A stretch of 64,000 nucleotides of DNA, taken from Pelatocladus maniniholoensis HA4357-MV3 (lineage in GTDB: Bacteria; Cyanobacteriota; Cyanobacteriia; Cyanobacteriales; Nostocaceae). The notes below the pieces were generated by a model. The model saw nothing but the letters and a program-made list of their open reading frames with translations. It did not search any database and had not been told where the DNA came from. Where the stretch lies: contig JAHHHW010000011.1 in NCBI GenBank assembly GCA_019359115.1, positions 1-64,000 of the forward strand, given 5' to 3'. How positions within the stretch are numbered: position 1 is the stretch's first letter; every line of letters starts with the position of its first letter. Below are positions 9,836 through 19,425 of this stretch, piece by piece. Both the position numbers and the translations under genes were made by a program.

Positions 9836-9870
9836 GTAGACGCCCAAAGGGTGTCTTCCCGAAGGTAGGA
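9836..9870. repeat. Small dispersed repeat
   Basis: The text GTAGACGCCCAAAGGGTGTC, then TTCCCGAAGGTAGG, is a small dispersed repeat word common in Nostoc-type genomes, with a short internal palindrome (GACGCCCAAAGGGTGTC). Confidence 0.5.
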
Positions 9871-9907
9871 TAAAGGTTAAAGCCAGGATGAACGCTAAGT
9901 TATACAA

Positions 9908-10031
9908 TAGACCTCTTGCAAAAGTCGAATGAACCCCCCTCAATCCCCCCGTGAACGGGGGGAAGATTTAGTTCCCTCCCCGTTTACGCTTAGGGTTAGG
10001 GTGGGGTAAAAATATTTTTGCAAGAGGTCTA
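9908..10031. repeat. Element with TAGACCTCTTGCAAAA terminal inverted repeats
   Basis: The left end TAGACCTCTTGCAAAA (from 9908) is matched by the reverse complement ending at 10031. The interior has CCCCCCGTGAACGGGGGG and other G/C tracts. A second copy with the same ends and order of parts is at 17567-17660, showing a dispersed family. It separates the phytochrome from its response regulator and may weaken read-through. Confidence 0.75.
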
Positions 10032-10078
10032 ATAATTAATTATTTAATACTTTATCCTTCATAATTGAGAATTCATAA

Positions 10079-12334
10079 TTAATTTGGCTTTTGTAAAGTG
10101 AAATAAAACGTACTACCTTCACCGTAAGTTGATTCTACCCAGATTTGACCCTCATGTCTTTCTACTATTTTTTTGGCAATGGTTAGTCCTGCACCTGTAC
10201 CACCACCATATTTGCTTGGGCCATGTAAACGTTTGAAGATCCGGAAAATAATTTCTAAATGTTTTTCCCGAATACCAATACCATTATCTCGGATGTAGAA
10301 TTTGAGTGGTTCAGAGTTTTCGATATAACCAATTTCCACCCATCTGTTGGCTTTATCGTTATATTTAATGGCGTTGGTAATCAAGTTACTAAAAACTTCG
10401 CCAATTTGAACGCGATCGCAATATACTATCGGCAATGGTTTGGGTATACGAATTTTTACTGCTGTCTCTTCAATCCGAGCGCTTAATAAATCTAAAATTC
10501 GGTGTACAACAGCATTTAAATCAGTCTGTTGCATCGACATATCAGTCCTTCCTAAGCGGGAAAACTGTAATAATGAATCAATCAGATCCTCCATCCTGAT
10601 AGTCAAACGAATCAGAGTCCTGAGTTTATTTTTGCCTTCCTCGTCTAATATCTCACCGTAGTCTTCAATTAAAAAATTTGAATAATTATGAATACCGCGC
10701 AATGGTTCTTTTAAATCATGGGAAGCAATATAGGCAAAAGCATCCAACTCTTTATTACTGCGTTCTAATTCTATATTTAGCTTTGCTAATTCATCAGCCT
10801 TTCGTACTACCATACTAATAATGGCACTTCGTAACTCTAGCGCGGCATTAATTTCATAAGATTTCCAAGGTAGACATGTCAGCCTGACTATTTCTTTCCA
10901 TAATTCAAAGGACTTCCGAGGAGATAGACGTAAACTACCATTTTGGGTAACTTCTACAGCTTTATGAGGATTTCCACCCCAATTAACTGTTTGTATGACC
11001 TCTGGGCGAAACCATAGAACATATTTATTCTGAGTTTTAGAAATAGAAATAACTAGTAAACCACTGGCTATATTTTTATATTTTTCTGCTTCTGAATAAA
11101 ATCTTGAAAGTGAATTAGTATAAAAAATGTCTTCATTTACATTTTTATTAATCCAATTTAATAATTCTTGAATATCTTGTTTGGATGGAGTACTGCCAAT
11201 TAAATATAACTCATTATTAAAACAAATTGTCGCACCTTGAGCATTAACTAGGTGAAGCAGATTCGGTTGTTTATTGATTAATCCATCAATAAAATTTTTA
11301 TCCACTGACATATATTCGATTAATTTTGCCAGATTGGATTTAACTTGAATTTTGGATTCTGAATCTTCGCTATCTTCTTTTGTCGCTAATTCTAAAGAAG
11401 TTACTTGACCTAAAAATTCACAAGCATTGCGGATTTCATAAGGAATATATTTGGGTGTTTGGTGATGACAAGCTATGAGTCCCCAAAGTTTATTATTTTT
11501 AATAAGTGAAATCGACATTGATGCTTTAATACCCATGTTGTGCATATATTCAACATGTATCGGTGAGACACTACGTAACACCGATTTACTTAAATCTAAA
11601 GGCTCATTTGTTAAAGGATTAAGAGGAGGAACAATGGCAATAGGTTGATAATCAACATTAGGTATAATACGTAACCAATTTTGTTGGTAGAGTTCTCTGG
11701 CTTGTTTGGGAATATCTGAAGCAGGATAATGTAATCCTAAATAAGAAGATAGGTAGTCTTGCTTATCTTCTGCAATGACTATACCGTTCCAATCCTCATC
11801 AAACCTATAGACCATCACTCTATCAAATCCGGCAATTCTTCTGACTTCCTGAGCTATTATCTGACTAACTTCAGTAACAAATTTTGCTGACTGTAGTTTA
11901 CCGACAGCCAATTTTACCAAATAATAAAATCTAAAATAGACATGATTTTTTTCATAATAATGTGGTTCTAATTCTATAATGACTATTTCATTAAATCGAT
12001 GAACTATAGCATCAAAAGTATTATTAACCTGAGAAATATTTATAGTAATCTCAATGGGATTAACTATTTGTATATCTTCCTGATTTAAACAATCAACCAA
12101 AAATCCGATTTGTTCTGGTTCCAGCAATATACTTAATGGTTGATTTAGCAATTCTTCAGGATGTAAGCCAAAAAAATGTATTGTATTATCACTGACTTGT
12201 AAAATAGTTAAATCAGACTCTTGTAATGCTAAAATAACCCCATGTGTTTGAATACAACTAGGAATATGAATTGGCTCTCTGTCACAGTTTGTTAAATCAA
12301 CTGGAAATGAAAATCCCATGTCATTTTTGCTCAT
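10079..12334 (-). CDS. cphB: Biliverdin-type phytochrome histidine kinase (CphB-like)
   Basis: 751 residues from the ATG at 12334; a GTG two codons upstream is also possible. Order: PAS about 10-120, GAF about 145-310 with PASDIP (D207 when counted from the ATG), PHY about 325-510, HisKA with IASHDLKEPLRGI, HATPase with DNGIGIREKHLEIIFRIF and GTGAGLTIAKKI. The cysteine that holds phycocyanobilin in Cph1 (Cys259, followed by His260) is replaced by Ile259 here (RSVSPIHVEY), while the N-terminal cysteine of bacteriophytochromes is present (Cys17 in NCDREPIHIP). Biliverdin attached to Cys17 is therefore inferred, as in Calothrix CphB. It probably phosphorylates the Rcp-type regulator encoded next. 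Confidence 0.93.
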   Translation of the reverse strand: MSKNDMGFSFPVDLTNCDREPIHIPSCIQTHGVILALQESDLTILQVSDNTIHFFGLHPEELLNQPLSILLEPEQIGFLVDCLNQEDIQIVNPIEITINISQVNNTFDAIVHRFNEIVIIELEPHYYEKNHVYFRFYYLVKLAVGKLQSAKFVTEVSQIIAQEVRRIAGFDRVMVYRFDEDWNGIVIAEDKQDYLSSYLGLHYPASDIPKQARELYQQNWLRIIPNVDYQPIAIVPPLNPLTNEPLDLSKSVLRSVSPIHVEYMHNMGIKASMSISLIKNNKLWGLIACHHQTPKYIPYEIRNACEFLGQVTSLELATKEDSEDSESKIQVKSNLAKLIEYMSVDKNFIDGLINKQPNLLHLVNAQGATICFNNELYLIGSTPSKQDIQELLNWINKNVNEDIFYTNSLSRFYSEAEKYKNIASGLLVISISKTQNKYVLWFRPEVIQTVNWGGNPHKAVEVTQNGSLRLSPRKSFELWKEIVRLTCLPWKSYEINAALELRSAIISMVVRKADELAKLNIELERSNKELDAFAYIASHDLKEPLRGIHNYSNFLIEDYGEILDEEGKNKLRTLIRLTIRMEDLIDSLLQFSRLGRTDMSMQQTDLNAVVHRILDLLSARIEETAVKIRIPKPLPIVYCDRVQIGEVFSNLITNAIKYNDKANRWVEIGYIENSEPLKFYIRDNGIGIREKHLEIIFRIFKRLHGPSKYGGGTGAGLTIAKKIVERHEGQIWVESTYGEGSTFYFTLQKPN

Positions 12335-12885
12335 CTTCACGTTTTGGAAAGTCCTACTAAATATACAATGATTCTAAGTAGGTCAGCACAAATAAAGCTA
12401 ACTCGTAAGGGTCGTCATTTTTCATTGGCAAGGGTTTCAACGATTTTATATTTATTAACATAGTGATGTTGATTTTCGCTTACTTACATATAAATATAGT
12501 TAAGTTTGGTTTTTATCTTGATTCTGTTTTTGTGATACCGTTACCTATTTTTAGAGATACGTAAAATTTTGTCTTTATTATTCTAAACATTTTCACAAAC
12601 TAATAAAATGCAAAAAATGATATTAATTAATATCATTTAATAAACCTAAAAATTTATTAAGAGAAACTTCTAGTAATTTAGAAACTATAAAAATGCCACA
12701 GTAACGAATAGCAAAACGCCAGAATTCTAACATGTGGTTGAGATAAGCTATTGTGAGGATGAATTTACACGTAGCAATCGACTATTTTGTCAAGAATGCC
12801 TGGATAGATGGATAAAGGACGCTAATAAAGTAAAATTACTCAAAGAATATCTAAAAATTCTGAGGAAAAACGAGGGATTAAACTA
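12335..12885. other. Divergent spacer between cphB and a CheY-like gene
   Basis: 551 bp of AT-rich DNA that must hold the promoters of both divergent signalling genes. No tRNA, no clear palindrome and no coding frame beyond short chance stretches. I cannot name a promoter with confidence. Confidence 0.5.
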
Positions 12886-13326
12886 ATGAGAGATAATTCT
12901 CTTTCTTCCAATGTCACAGGAGATGTCACCTCATCTTCTCTCCCTCTTGCTAAATTAAAAATCCTCGTGGTAGATGACGATGAAGATAGCTGCTTTTATA
13001 TTTCTACCGTATTGGAAGCAGACGGAGCTAGTGTGACTACAGTTGCGTCAGCAGCAAAAGCTTTAGAAGTGTTACCACAGTTACTACCAGATGTCTTAAT
13101 TTGTGATATCGGTATGCCAGATGAGGATGGCTATACTCTAATTGGTAAGATCCGTGAGTTGAAAGCAGAAAAAGGAGGAAACGTACCAGCGATCGCATTA
13201 ACAGCCTATGCTGACAGTGAAGATCGTATCCTCGCCCTAGAAGCTGGCTTTCAAATTCATATAGCTAAACCCGTAGACCCAGATAATTTGGTTGCAGCCG
13301 TCGCAAATGTGCTAGTTACTGAGTAG
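12886..13326 (+). CDS. Single-domain response regulator (CheY-like)
   Basis: 146 residues. After a 23-residue Ser/Thr-rich leader comes one receiver domain: KILVVDDDEDS (D30/D31), phosphoacceptor D74 in LICDIGMPDEDGY, T/A switch in AIALTAYA and the lysine in IAKPVD. The wording (DIGMPDEDGYTLIGKIR ... ALTAYADSEDR) is that of the receivers usually fused to hybrid kinases, here as a separate protein. No output domain. It lies divergent to the phytochrome operon and may serve that system or a distant kinase. Its 3' end overlaps the convergent next gene by 11 bp. Confidence 0.9.
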   Translation: MRDNSLSSNVTGDVTSSSLPLAKLKILVVDDDEDSCFYISTVLEADGASVTTVASAAKALEVLPQLLPDVLICDIGMPDEDGYTLIGKIRELKAEKGGNVPAIALTAYADSEDRILALEAGFQIHIAKPVDPDNLVAAVANVLVTE

Positions 13327-13765
13327 ATGATGGTGTTTGAGTATCGAAATATTCTCGCCAACGGCTAATCAGACCATCTCGAAAATCTACTACGATCGCA
13401 TCATCAGTGGTTTTTCGATGATGAGTTGCTTTTTCGGTTTCTTGGTAACGCCATTCAATAACTGCTTGTTCACCACAGACAATTATCCGCTCAATATCAA
13501 TTTTGATATCTTGCGACTGTTGAGCAACTGACGAAACTGCTTTACTAATTTGTGCTTGTCCCTGCCACCTATAACCAGGTACGATAAGTTCACCATCAGG
13601 TGTAAACAATTTCGCTAAAGCATTGCCATCAAGATTAACCCAAGCAGCTTTTGCTTGCTCAATTATAGCCGGAATATCTGGCTTAATAGACGATTGCGCT
13701 GATACATTCATATTCACCCAAAAGCTCAAAATAATAAGTGTTATTCCTAGCCATTGAAATGTCAT
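13316..13765 (-). CDS. Exported NTF2/SnoaL-like protein
   Basis: 149 residues. The first 23 form a signal peptide (MTFQWLGITLIILSFWVNMNVSA, probable cleavage before QSS). The rest fits the small cone-shaped NTF2-like/DUF4440 fold: IIEQAKAAWVNLDGNALAKLFTPDGELIVPGYRWQG ... ISKAVSSVA ... IEWRYQE ... DAIVVDFRDGLISRWREYFD. Proteins of this fold bind small ligands or act as simple enzymes, and the sequence does not show which. The length is usual. It converges with the CheY-like gene (11-bp overlap), so the two transcripts run into each other. Confidence 0.75.
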   Translation of the reverse strand: MTFQWLGITLIILSFWVNMNVSAQSSIKPDIPAIIEQAKAAWVNLDGNALAKLFTPDGELIVPGYRWQGQAQISKAVSSVAQQSQDIKIDIERIIVCGEQAVIEWRYQETEKATHHRKTTDDAIVVDFRDGLISRWREYFDTQTPSSTQ

Positions 13766-14156
13766 TGGTTAGCGCGTTTTCCTCGATACATTCTCAAAAT
13801 GGTAAATAAGCACACGTGGCGATATCGACAGTAAAAGTTCGAGATCAGCACGAATGCTCATTGACCTTTAAATAGACTAGATATCCACGACCTTCGACCG
13901 TTCTGTATGGAGAATTTAACCTTCCCGTTGGTCGTAACAAAGTGGAGGAAGCGACAAAAACTCCACAACTATCTAGACCTCTTTATTATCAGCACTGTCT
14001 ACTTCTGTGACGTCGCTCTCCTTGGAGAAGTAGCAAAGAACCACAACGGTAAAACGTTCTGCCAGTGCGTTTTGCTATGTTATTAAGATACTAAGAATCT
14101 TACAGATACAGCCCCTATCTAGAGTCAGAGAACAGGTCTAACACAAGTATGATTTG
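13766..14156. other. Gene-free spacer
   Basis: 391 bp with no convincing frame on either strand. Around 14011-14037 is a word resembling a small dispersed repeat (CGCTCTCCTTGGAGAAGTAG). Nothing else recognisable. Confidence 0.45.
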
Positions 14157-15059
14157 CTAGTTTGAGTTAGAGCCGAAGCTAATCTGCTCTGATTGATATT
14201 CTGGTGGTTCGACATGAATTACAATCCGTACTGGGCGAAAGCGTTCTTCGAGTCGTCTTTCTACTTCTTCAGTGATACGATGCGCTGTTTGAACATCTTG
14301 AGCATCAACTATTAAGTGCATTTCAATAAAAGCTTGGCGACCAACAACACCGCGAGAGGCTATATCATGGCAGTTGATCACTCCAGGGACAGAAAGGGCG
14401 ATCGCATGAATCAGTTCCGGTGCGATCGCAATTTGATCCACAAGCCAAGGTAAATTTTCTTTTAAAACTGTCCAGCCACTCCAAAAGACCAACAAAGCTA
14501 CAGGAAAAGCTAACCCCACATCTAACCACTGATAACCCAACCATACACCAATCAAACCGCCAATCACGGAAATTGTAACCCAAATATCACTCATGGTATG
14601 TTTAGCATCGGCGATCAAAATCGGGCTACCGACTTTTACACCTACGTGGCGTTCGTAAAAGGTAACGAAAATATTCACACCTAATACAAGCAGTAATAAC
14701 CACAATTCTGGTGCTGATATGCTTACGGGTTCACTACCATTGAGAATGCGTTCGACAGCACCTTGAAGAATTTCAAAACAGGCTATACCTAAAAACGCTG
14801 AAATTCCCAAAGCACCCACTGCTTCAAATTTTAAGTGTCCATAGGGATGTTCGCGATCGGGCTGTGGTGAGGAAAATTGGCTAGCAATCAATCCCAATAT
14901 ATTGTTGGCGCTATCGGTGACGCTATGCAAGGCATCAGCTAACAAACTTAAAGAACCTGTTAATTTACCAACAACTGCTTTTAATAACATCACAAAAATA
15001 TTTAGGAACAAAGTGATGATTAAAACCTTTCTAACTATGGCACGGTTATCTAAAGACAT
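14157..15059 (-). CDS. Cation diffusion facilitator (CDF) metal transporter
   Basis: 300 residues with about six membrane helices followed by a cytoplasmic domain. The family signature is clear: SLSLLADALHSVTDSANNILGLIA in helix 2 (metal ligands in the DxxHSxxD pattern) and SPILIADAKHTMSDIWVTISVI in helix 5. The C-terminal part, about residues 205-290, is the ferredoxin-like metal-sensing domain (GVINCHDIASRGVVGRQAFIEMHLIVDAQ ... THRITEEVERRLEERFRPVRIVIHVEP). Such proteins export Zn, Fe, Mn, Co or Cd in exchange for protons; the sequence alone does not fix the metal. It stands alone. Confidence 0.92.
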   Translation of the reverse strand: MSLDNRAIVRKVLIITLFLNIFVMLLKAVVGKLTGSLSLLADALHSVTDSANNILGLIASQFSSPQPDREHPYGHLKFEAVGALGISAFLGIACFEILQGAVERILNGSEPVSISAPELWLLLLVLGVNIFVTFYERHVGVKVGSPILIADAKHTMSDIWVTISVIGGLIGVWLGYQWLDVGLAFPVALLVFWSGWTVLKENLPWLVDQIAIAPELIHAIALSVPGVINCHDIASRGVVGRQAFIEMHLIVDAQDVQTAHRITEEVERRLEERFRPVRIVIHVEPPEYQSEQISFGSNSN

Positions 15060-15481
15060 AGAGAATTTTAACTATGATGTTCTATGAGTTCTAAGTGTAG
15101 AACTAAATACATCGTCAAAATGTATCAAACTCTTACGCAGTAAAGATTCTATCTTGCTGTAACGCCAATTTATCACCGTACTTTATTGAAATATTTTTTA
15201 ATTAATAGCATCTACAAACCTGATTATAATTGGGCTATACCATTACTCAAGCAACTATATTTATTAGCATTTGTCAGAGGATTTTTCATTAGTTTTCTTG
15301 GTCTTTTCCTCTGTTTAAGAGGGTGTTTGAAAATAGTGATTTTCAATTCCATCGCCAAACAACCAACAACTAACAACACATCTTAAGATTTTGCGAATCA
15401 TTACTATTGACAAACAAACGGATATTGATGTTACCTGTACCAGGAAAATGGTATCTGTACTAAAAATCTAAAAAATAGCTC
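15060..15481. other. Divergent spacer
   Basis: Holds the promoters of the CDF gene and the following plus-strand gene. A 66-codon frame at 15186-15386 has a hydrophobic middle but a poor start context and ends in repeat-like sequence (CCAACAACTAACAACAC), so I do not call it a gene. Confidence 0.4.
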
Positions 15482-15835
15482 ATGTCTGGAAATCACCTGA
15501 CACTTAACTTGGTTGAGGGTTCTGTCTGTTTTAGCTTTTCACCCCAAGCAGCACAAGAACTAAAAGCAGCGCTAGAACAGTTGATGATTAGTCTTAAAGC
15601 GGTTGCTACTAAAGCTGTTCCGGGCGCTGGAAAAGCCAGTCCCCAACGCCCAATGGAATATCGTTATACAGGAGAAGTATTTTTAGAGATTTTCTGTAAC
15701 CCCAATATTTGGCCTACACCCTTTGCTGCGAAAATTCTACTCACCATCCGTGACATCAACATTCGCTTGACTACGGAAGCAGAACTCACCCGTGTTATAG
15801 AAGATGTGAATTTGTATTTAGAGGAAGTTGCTTAG
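15482..15835 (+). CDS. Small cyanobacterial protein of unknown function
   Basis: 117 residues: MSGNHLTLNLVEGSVCFSFSPQAAQELKAAL ..., a short basic Pro/Ala linker (VPGAGKASPQRP), then YRYTGEVFLEIFCNPNIWPTPFAAKILLTIRDINIRLTTEAELTRVIEDVNLYLEEVA. No signal peptide or membrane segment. The aromatic-rich centre and long acidic C-terminal helix suggest a small folded protein. I do not recognise the family. A hairpin lies 32 bases downstream. Confidence 0.65.
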   Translation: MSGNHLTLNLVEGSVCFSFSPQAAQELKAALEQLMISLKAVATKAVPGAGKASPQRPMEYRYTGEVFLEIFCNPNIWPTPFAAKILLTIRDINIRLTTEAELTRVIEDVNLYLEEVA

Positions 15836-15866
15836 TTGTTAGAACACTAACCAAAACAAAAAATTA

Positions 15867-15898
15867 CCGGAGTAGTTGCCAAAATCAAACTACTCCGG
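15867..15898. terminator. Hairpin between convergent genes, possible two-way terminator
   Basis: The 11-bp arms CCGGAGTAGTT (15867-15877) and AACTACTCCGG (15888-15898) pair perfectly. The minus-strand side is followed by TAATTTTTTGTTTT, a good T tract, so it best fits the end of a minus-strand transcript, for example from 16397; it may also stop the plus-strand gene. Confidence 0.6.
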
Positions 15899-16160
15899 CA
15901 TAATCAATAAACTTGCTTAAATCAATTTCAGCCTCTGCGTATTTGCGCCTGAAAGTATGGCGTACAGTTTGCTGTAGTATATTGCTGATCCGAGAAACAG
16001 TAAGAATAGACAACAAATAAGTCATTACAAGAGTCTAGATCGGGAAAGACTAATCACACAACCAGAGACTACCTTGAAATTGGGCGTTGAATCTTTTTTG
16101 AGAAAATTCACACATCCAAATAGATATATTCCCAATCTAATATCAATCGTTTTCTGTTGA

Positions 16161-16397
16161 TTAGTCGTTTTCCCATTCTTCCCGACCAATCAGATCGCCG
16201 ATGCGATCGCGTAAGAGGAAGTCGCACTTTTCTAATTCACATTCAATACACACCCACTCACGAGCTGGTATGTATTGGCAGAGAGTATATATTGGTTGCT
16301 GTCTGCTAACCACTCCCTTCTGCACAAGTTGTCGCGCTTCGTCTTGAATCACGTCTAAAGAGTAGTAGCTGATAGAGGGCACCGTATTAACACTCAT
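16161..16397 (-). CDS. DUF4327 family small protein
   Basis: 78 residues: YYSLDVIQDEARQLVQKGVVSRQQPIYTLCQYIPAREWVCIECELEKCDFLLRDRIGDLIGREEWEND. This is the compact cyanobacteria-specific family I know as DUF4327, whose role is unknown. It is soluble, with three cysteines (two in the VCIECELEKC stretch), which could bind metal, but this is only a suggestion. A 1.7-kb gene-free region lies upstream. Confidence 0.75.
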   Translation of the reverse strand: MSVNTVPSISYYSLDVIQDEARQLVQKGVVSRQQPIYTLCQYIPAREWVCIECELEKCDFLLRDRIGDLIGREEWEND

Positions 16398-17566
16398 GAT
16401 CTTTACTCAGAAATTTTACACGTAAGTAGTGTTCCCAAAAATCTTTTAGGAACAAACATAGCAATGAGTAGGCCTATAACTGGGATTTTGTAATTTGGTA
16501 TACGGAACTATTTTCATTTTGACGCTACACATCATAAAATTATGTAAATAAATGTTAATTTTGTCAAATAGTCATAACATTTTCTTTTTACTCCCTGAAA
16601 TCAAATAATTCAAGTTGTTGTTAGAGTGAGTGTTTGCTTGCTTTTGAATACGGCAGTTATTAAATATTGGTATCCATAAACAAAAACCAGATATTTGGCA
16701 AATTAATGCTTAACACACTCAAGAATCTATGTAATTGACTGTCCTATACGCTGGCATTTTATATGAAAAAACAATCAGGGAATATCTAGTTGAACTATAT
16801 GTATAAAGTGCTGCAAGCTATAAGGGCTACAATACACCACTCAAGCTTATAGAGGTTTGTTTGTTAATAATTTCTTAAATAAACTTTTAACCAATAGCTG
16901 AAGTTTAACACTACTATCAAACAAATTTCCTCATAGAAAGATTTGTAGCAATCTTGATCGTAAATTTTATATGATGTTGATATACCTCTAAGCTAGCTGT
17001 TGTAGTGGTTTGGAATTCACATATTTGAGTAGTTATCCCATCTTGAGTTAACAGTAAAATTGCTGAAATTACATGTTTAAATCAACAACATTGTATTTAT
17101 TCATCCACCAATATTAAGCAACGTAAACCATTCTGTCATTGATTGTTAACTTTGGTTGATGTTATAAATTCTTCTCATAGCTGAGAAAAATGATTACGAA
17201 CTTTCTAATGCATGGGAAAGTTTGTGCTGTCAGTTAGTTGCTAGTTATTAAATGTTGGATTTTTCAATAACTATCAATAAAAAACAAAATCCAACCATTA
17301 ACCTAGAAACCTACCCTTGAAAGGTGTAGGGGTATAGGGGAAACCCCATCAATCTTCTTGAGGGGCTTGAAACAAGGACGCCATTAACCTCATACTACGT
17401 ACGAGGTTAATACTTTTTATATTTTCCATTAATGAATTAAGGGGCTTGGAACGGGTGAACTTTGGGGCTATATATTACCCCTACACCCTTACACCCATCC
17501 CAAAGGGGCTTGGTCAACAGAATTCTGGTTTTTCAAATCCAGGAGAGTTCAAGATTCGATAAATAC
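16398..17566. other. Long gene-free region
   Basis: Over 1.1 kb without a plausible coding frame. The part to about 17200 is AT-rich with no repeats I can align elsewhere. From 17310 there are words such as AGGGGCTTG repeated three times (about 17361, 17440, 17505) and an imperfect hairpin, AACCTC to GAGGTT, around 17389-17411. An undetected small RNA is possible, but nothing specific can be named. Confidence 0.45.
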
Positions 17567-17660
17567 TAGACCTCTCCCAAAAGCCGAATTAACCCTCTTC
17601 ACTTCCCCCGATACGGGGAGGGTTTGGGAGGGGTTCTTTATTATTTTTGCAAGAGGTCTA
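17567..17660. repeat. Second copy of the TAGACCTCT... terminal-repeat element
   Basis: It opens TAGACCTCTCCCAAAAG and closes TTTTTGCAAGAGGTCTA, with an inner CCCCGATACGGGG hairpin. It shares ends and internal order with 9908-10031 but is shorter, and the left end has drifted (CTCCCAAAA for CTTGCAAAA). Confidence 0.7.
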
Positions 17661-17765
17661 ATTGTAAATAAATGTAAAGTCTTTTCTAGCGGTGCTAAAG
17701 CAACATGAGTTCAACTTACTCTGTCTCACTTCCTCTTTCTGTTACGAGGCAAAGATAAAACCTCT

Positions 17766-17871
17766 TATACCATTTCACAAAAAATCTGATACAAATACAG
17801 ACCCTGTAGAGACGCGATATATCGCGTCTCTACAAAATTTATGTGTATCGTGATTAACGTGAAATGGTATT
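17766..17871. repeat. Nested palindromic element
   Basis: Outer arms ATACCATTTCAC and GTGAAATGGTAT lie at the two ends. Between them, 17805-17834 is a perfect 30-base palindrome starting TGTAGAGACGCGATA. The outer end word recurs alone at about 59935-59947 (GTGAAATGGTATT). Same palindrome family as 4622-4652 and 35332-35361. Confidence 0.7.
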
Positions 17872-18128
17872 AAGCTGTTCAGCATTTAAATCGAGCGAGC
17901 AATCTCGACACAGTAAGCAGTATAGCTCTCAAAAATCCTAGTTTAAATGCACATCAGCTTACCTCTTAAACTTCTCCTCCTATCGAGAAGAGTTTTACCA
18001 CAAAGGTTAAAGCAAATTTATTGAACTCGTGTTAAAGCGCTACTAAAACCTTATTAAATATATTGAAACAGACACGAATAGGTCGTGTCTGTAAAATGCA
18101 TAGCTAATTTGTGCGAATAAATTGTTGT

Positions 18129-18554
18129 TTAAGTTACAGATTTCGCAGATTCGCCATCTTCTGTACCATTTTCGGCATCATTTTCAAAATTTTCTGGCTT
18201 ACGTTGAAGTTCGAGTTGATTCAATAACGACAGCACTTTTGTACCGCGTTCTATCGAATGATCTTCGATAAACACTACCTCTGGCGTACGACGTAGGCGC
18301 ACCCGTGAGCCAAGTTCACTACGGACGTAACCTGTCGCTGACTTCAAGCCAGCCATTGTTTCTGCTTTTGCTTCTTCTGTGCCATAAATTGACACATAGA
18401 CTTTAGCGTGTTGCAAATCGCCAGAAACGTCAACATCGGTAACACTTACCATTCCCGTACCCACACGGTCATCCTTTATGCCATTGAGTAGCATTTGGCT
18501 AACTTCCCGTTTAATTAATTCAGCAACGCGGGAAACGCGGCGATTTGTAGCCAT
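18129..18554 (-). CDS. rbfA: Ribosome-binding factor A
   Basis: 141 residues from the ATG at 18554; GAGGAGG lies 10 bases before this ATG, whereas an ATG three codons earlier sits only 1 base from it. RbfA is a KH-like protein that helps mature 16S rRNA and the 30S subunit, especially in the cold. Seen here: [51 protein letters not shown], and the helix [31 protein letters not shown]. The acidic tail (residues about 118-141) is disordered in character. It follows the DUF751 gene on the same strand by about 140 bp, a common cyanobacterial order. Confidence 0.95.
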   Translation of the reverse strand: MATNRRVSRVAELIKREVSQMLLNGIKDDRVGTGMVSVTDVDVSGDLQHAKVYVSIYGTEEAKAETMAGLKSATGYVRSELGSRVRLRRTPEVVFIEDHSIERGTKVLSLLNQLELQRKPENFENDAENGTEDGESAKSVT

Positions 18555-18696
18555 AAAAAACATGCCTCCTCACAGAGGTTATACTAAGTTAACAGTATCA
18601 AGATTTGTTGGGGACTGGGTAGTCAAAAAAATTTTTCTATTTTTGTCAGTTTACCCGATCCAGTTGTGAGAATACATCCTCTGTGTAAGTTTGGAC

Positions 18697-18903
18697 TCAA
18701 ATTGTACTCAAACCTAGCATGGCGCGCAGAGTCAGAGTTACAAATACTAGTCCACCAGCCAAAAAGCCCAAAAGGGCAATTAATGTTACTGGACGTTTTA
18801 ACAAGGGTGCTAATGGTGCGAACGTGTTCAACAAAATGCCTAACAGGGTAGTGATGAAGTAGCGCTGGTAGCGAAAGACGTTATCCCAAAATCCATCAAA
18901 CAT
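18697..18903 (-). CDS. DUF751 family (Ycf33-like) small membrane protein
   Basis: 68 residues: MFDGFWDNVFRYQRYFITTLLGILLNTFAPLAPLLKRPVTLIALLGFLAGGLVFVTLTLRAMLGL. Two membrane helices with the FWDN.FRYQRYFI opening of the family that includes plastid Ycf33. The function is unknown; plastid retention suggests a link to photosynthesis or thylakoids. It lies just upstream of rbfA and is probably co-transcribed with it. Confidence 0.85.
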   Translation of the reverse strand: MFDGFWDNVFRYQRYFITTLLGILLNTFAPLAPLLKRPVTLIALLGFLAGGLVFVTLTLRAMLGLSTI

Positions 18904-19425
18904 TTGATTTTAAACTGCCTTGGTCTTGACTGTAGGTTTTTTGTGGTCTGCGCGATTTATATATATTTTGACACTTCCACACCAAAAATGTAATGGGATT
19001 GTTAGTTTGAGTTTTTTTAAAAAACTTGCACAAAACTGGATTTTAGCATGTTTGCTAATAAAAATGGCACTTTTCTAGCTTTAACCTTTTTTGTTCTGAT
19101 ACCAATCCTAAAATAAGTTGTAAAAATTGAGAAAGCAAGATCCCCGACAACTTTTATGAAGTCGGGGATCTTTTTGTTTAAAATTCTTTGAGAAAATATT
19201 AAATATACAATTTAAATTTTACTAAAATTAAAAACAAAATTTACTTTTTACTGCACTATTTAAGAGATGATAAATGTGGTGCTTCCCTACAGTATTTCCC
19301 TCATTGATGGAAAAAAATAGAGAATATATAAGTAATTTATTTAGAGTAAGCATCTGCAACAAATAAACTTAGATAAATTAGTCATTAGTCAATATTAACT
19401 AATAAGAAATAAAAACAACCAACCC
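18904..19425. other. Spacer with a GATCCCCGAC hairpin
   Basis: About 520 bp without genes. The only structure is a stem at 19139-19170 (GATCCCCGAC / GTCGGGGATC, 12-base loop), followed on the plus strand by TTTTTG. It carries the same end sequence as the 4552-4732 element, so I read it as a shortened copy; it could also act as a terminator. Confidence 0.6.

Noticed and set aside
10079-12334. Phytochrome of the phycocyanobilin-binding Cph1 type
   Set aside because: The GAF cysteine is replaced by Ile259 while the N-terminal Cys17 is present, which fits the biliverdin-binding CphB type.
15186-15386. 66-codon hydrophobic frame
   Set aside because: No ribosome binding site, ends in repeat-like sequence, and lies in a divergent promoter region.
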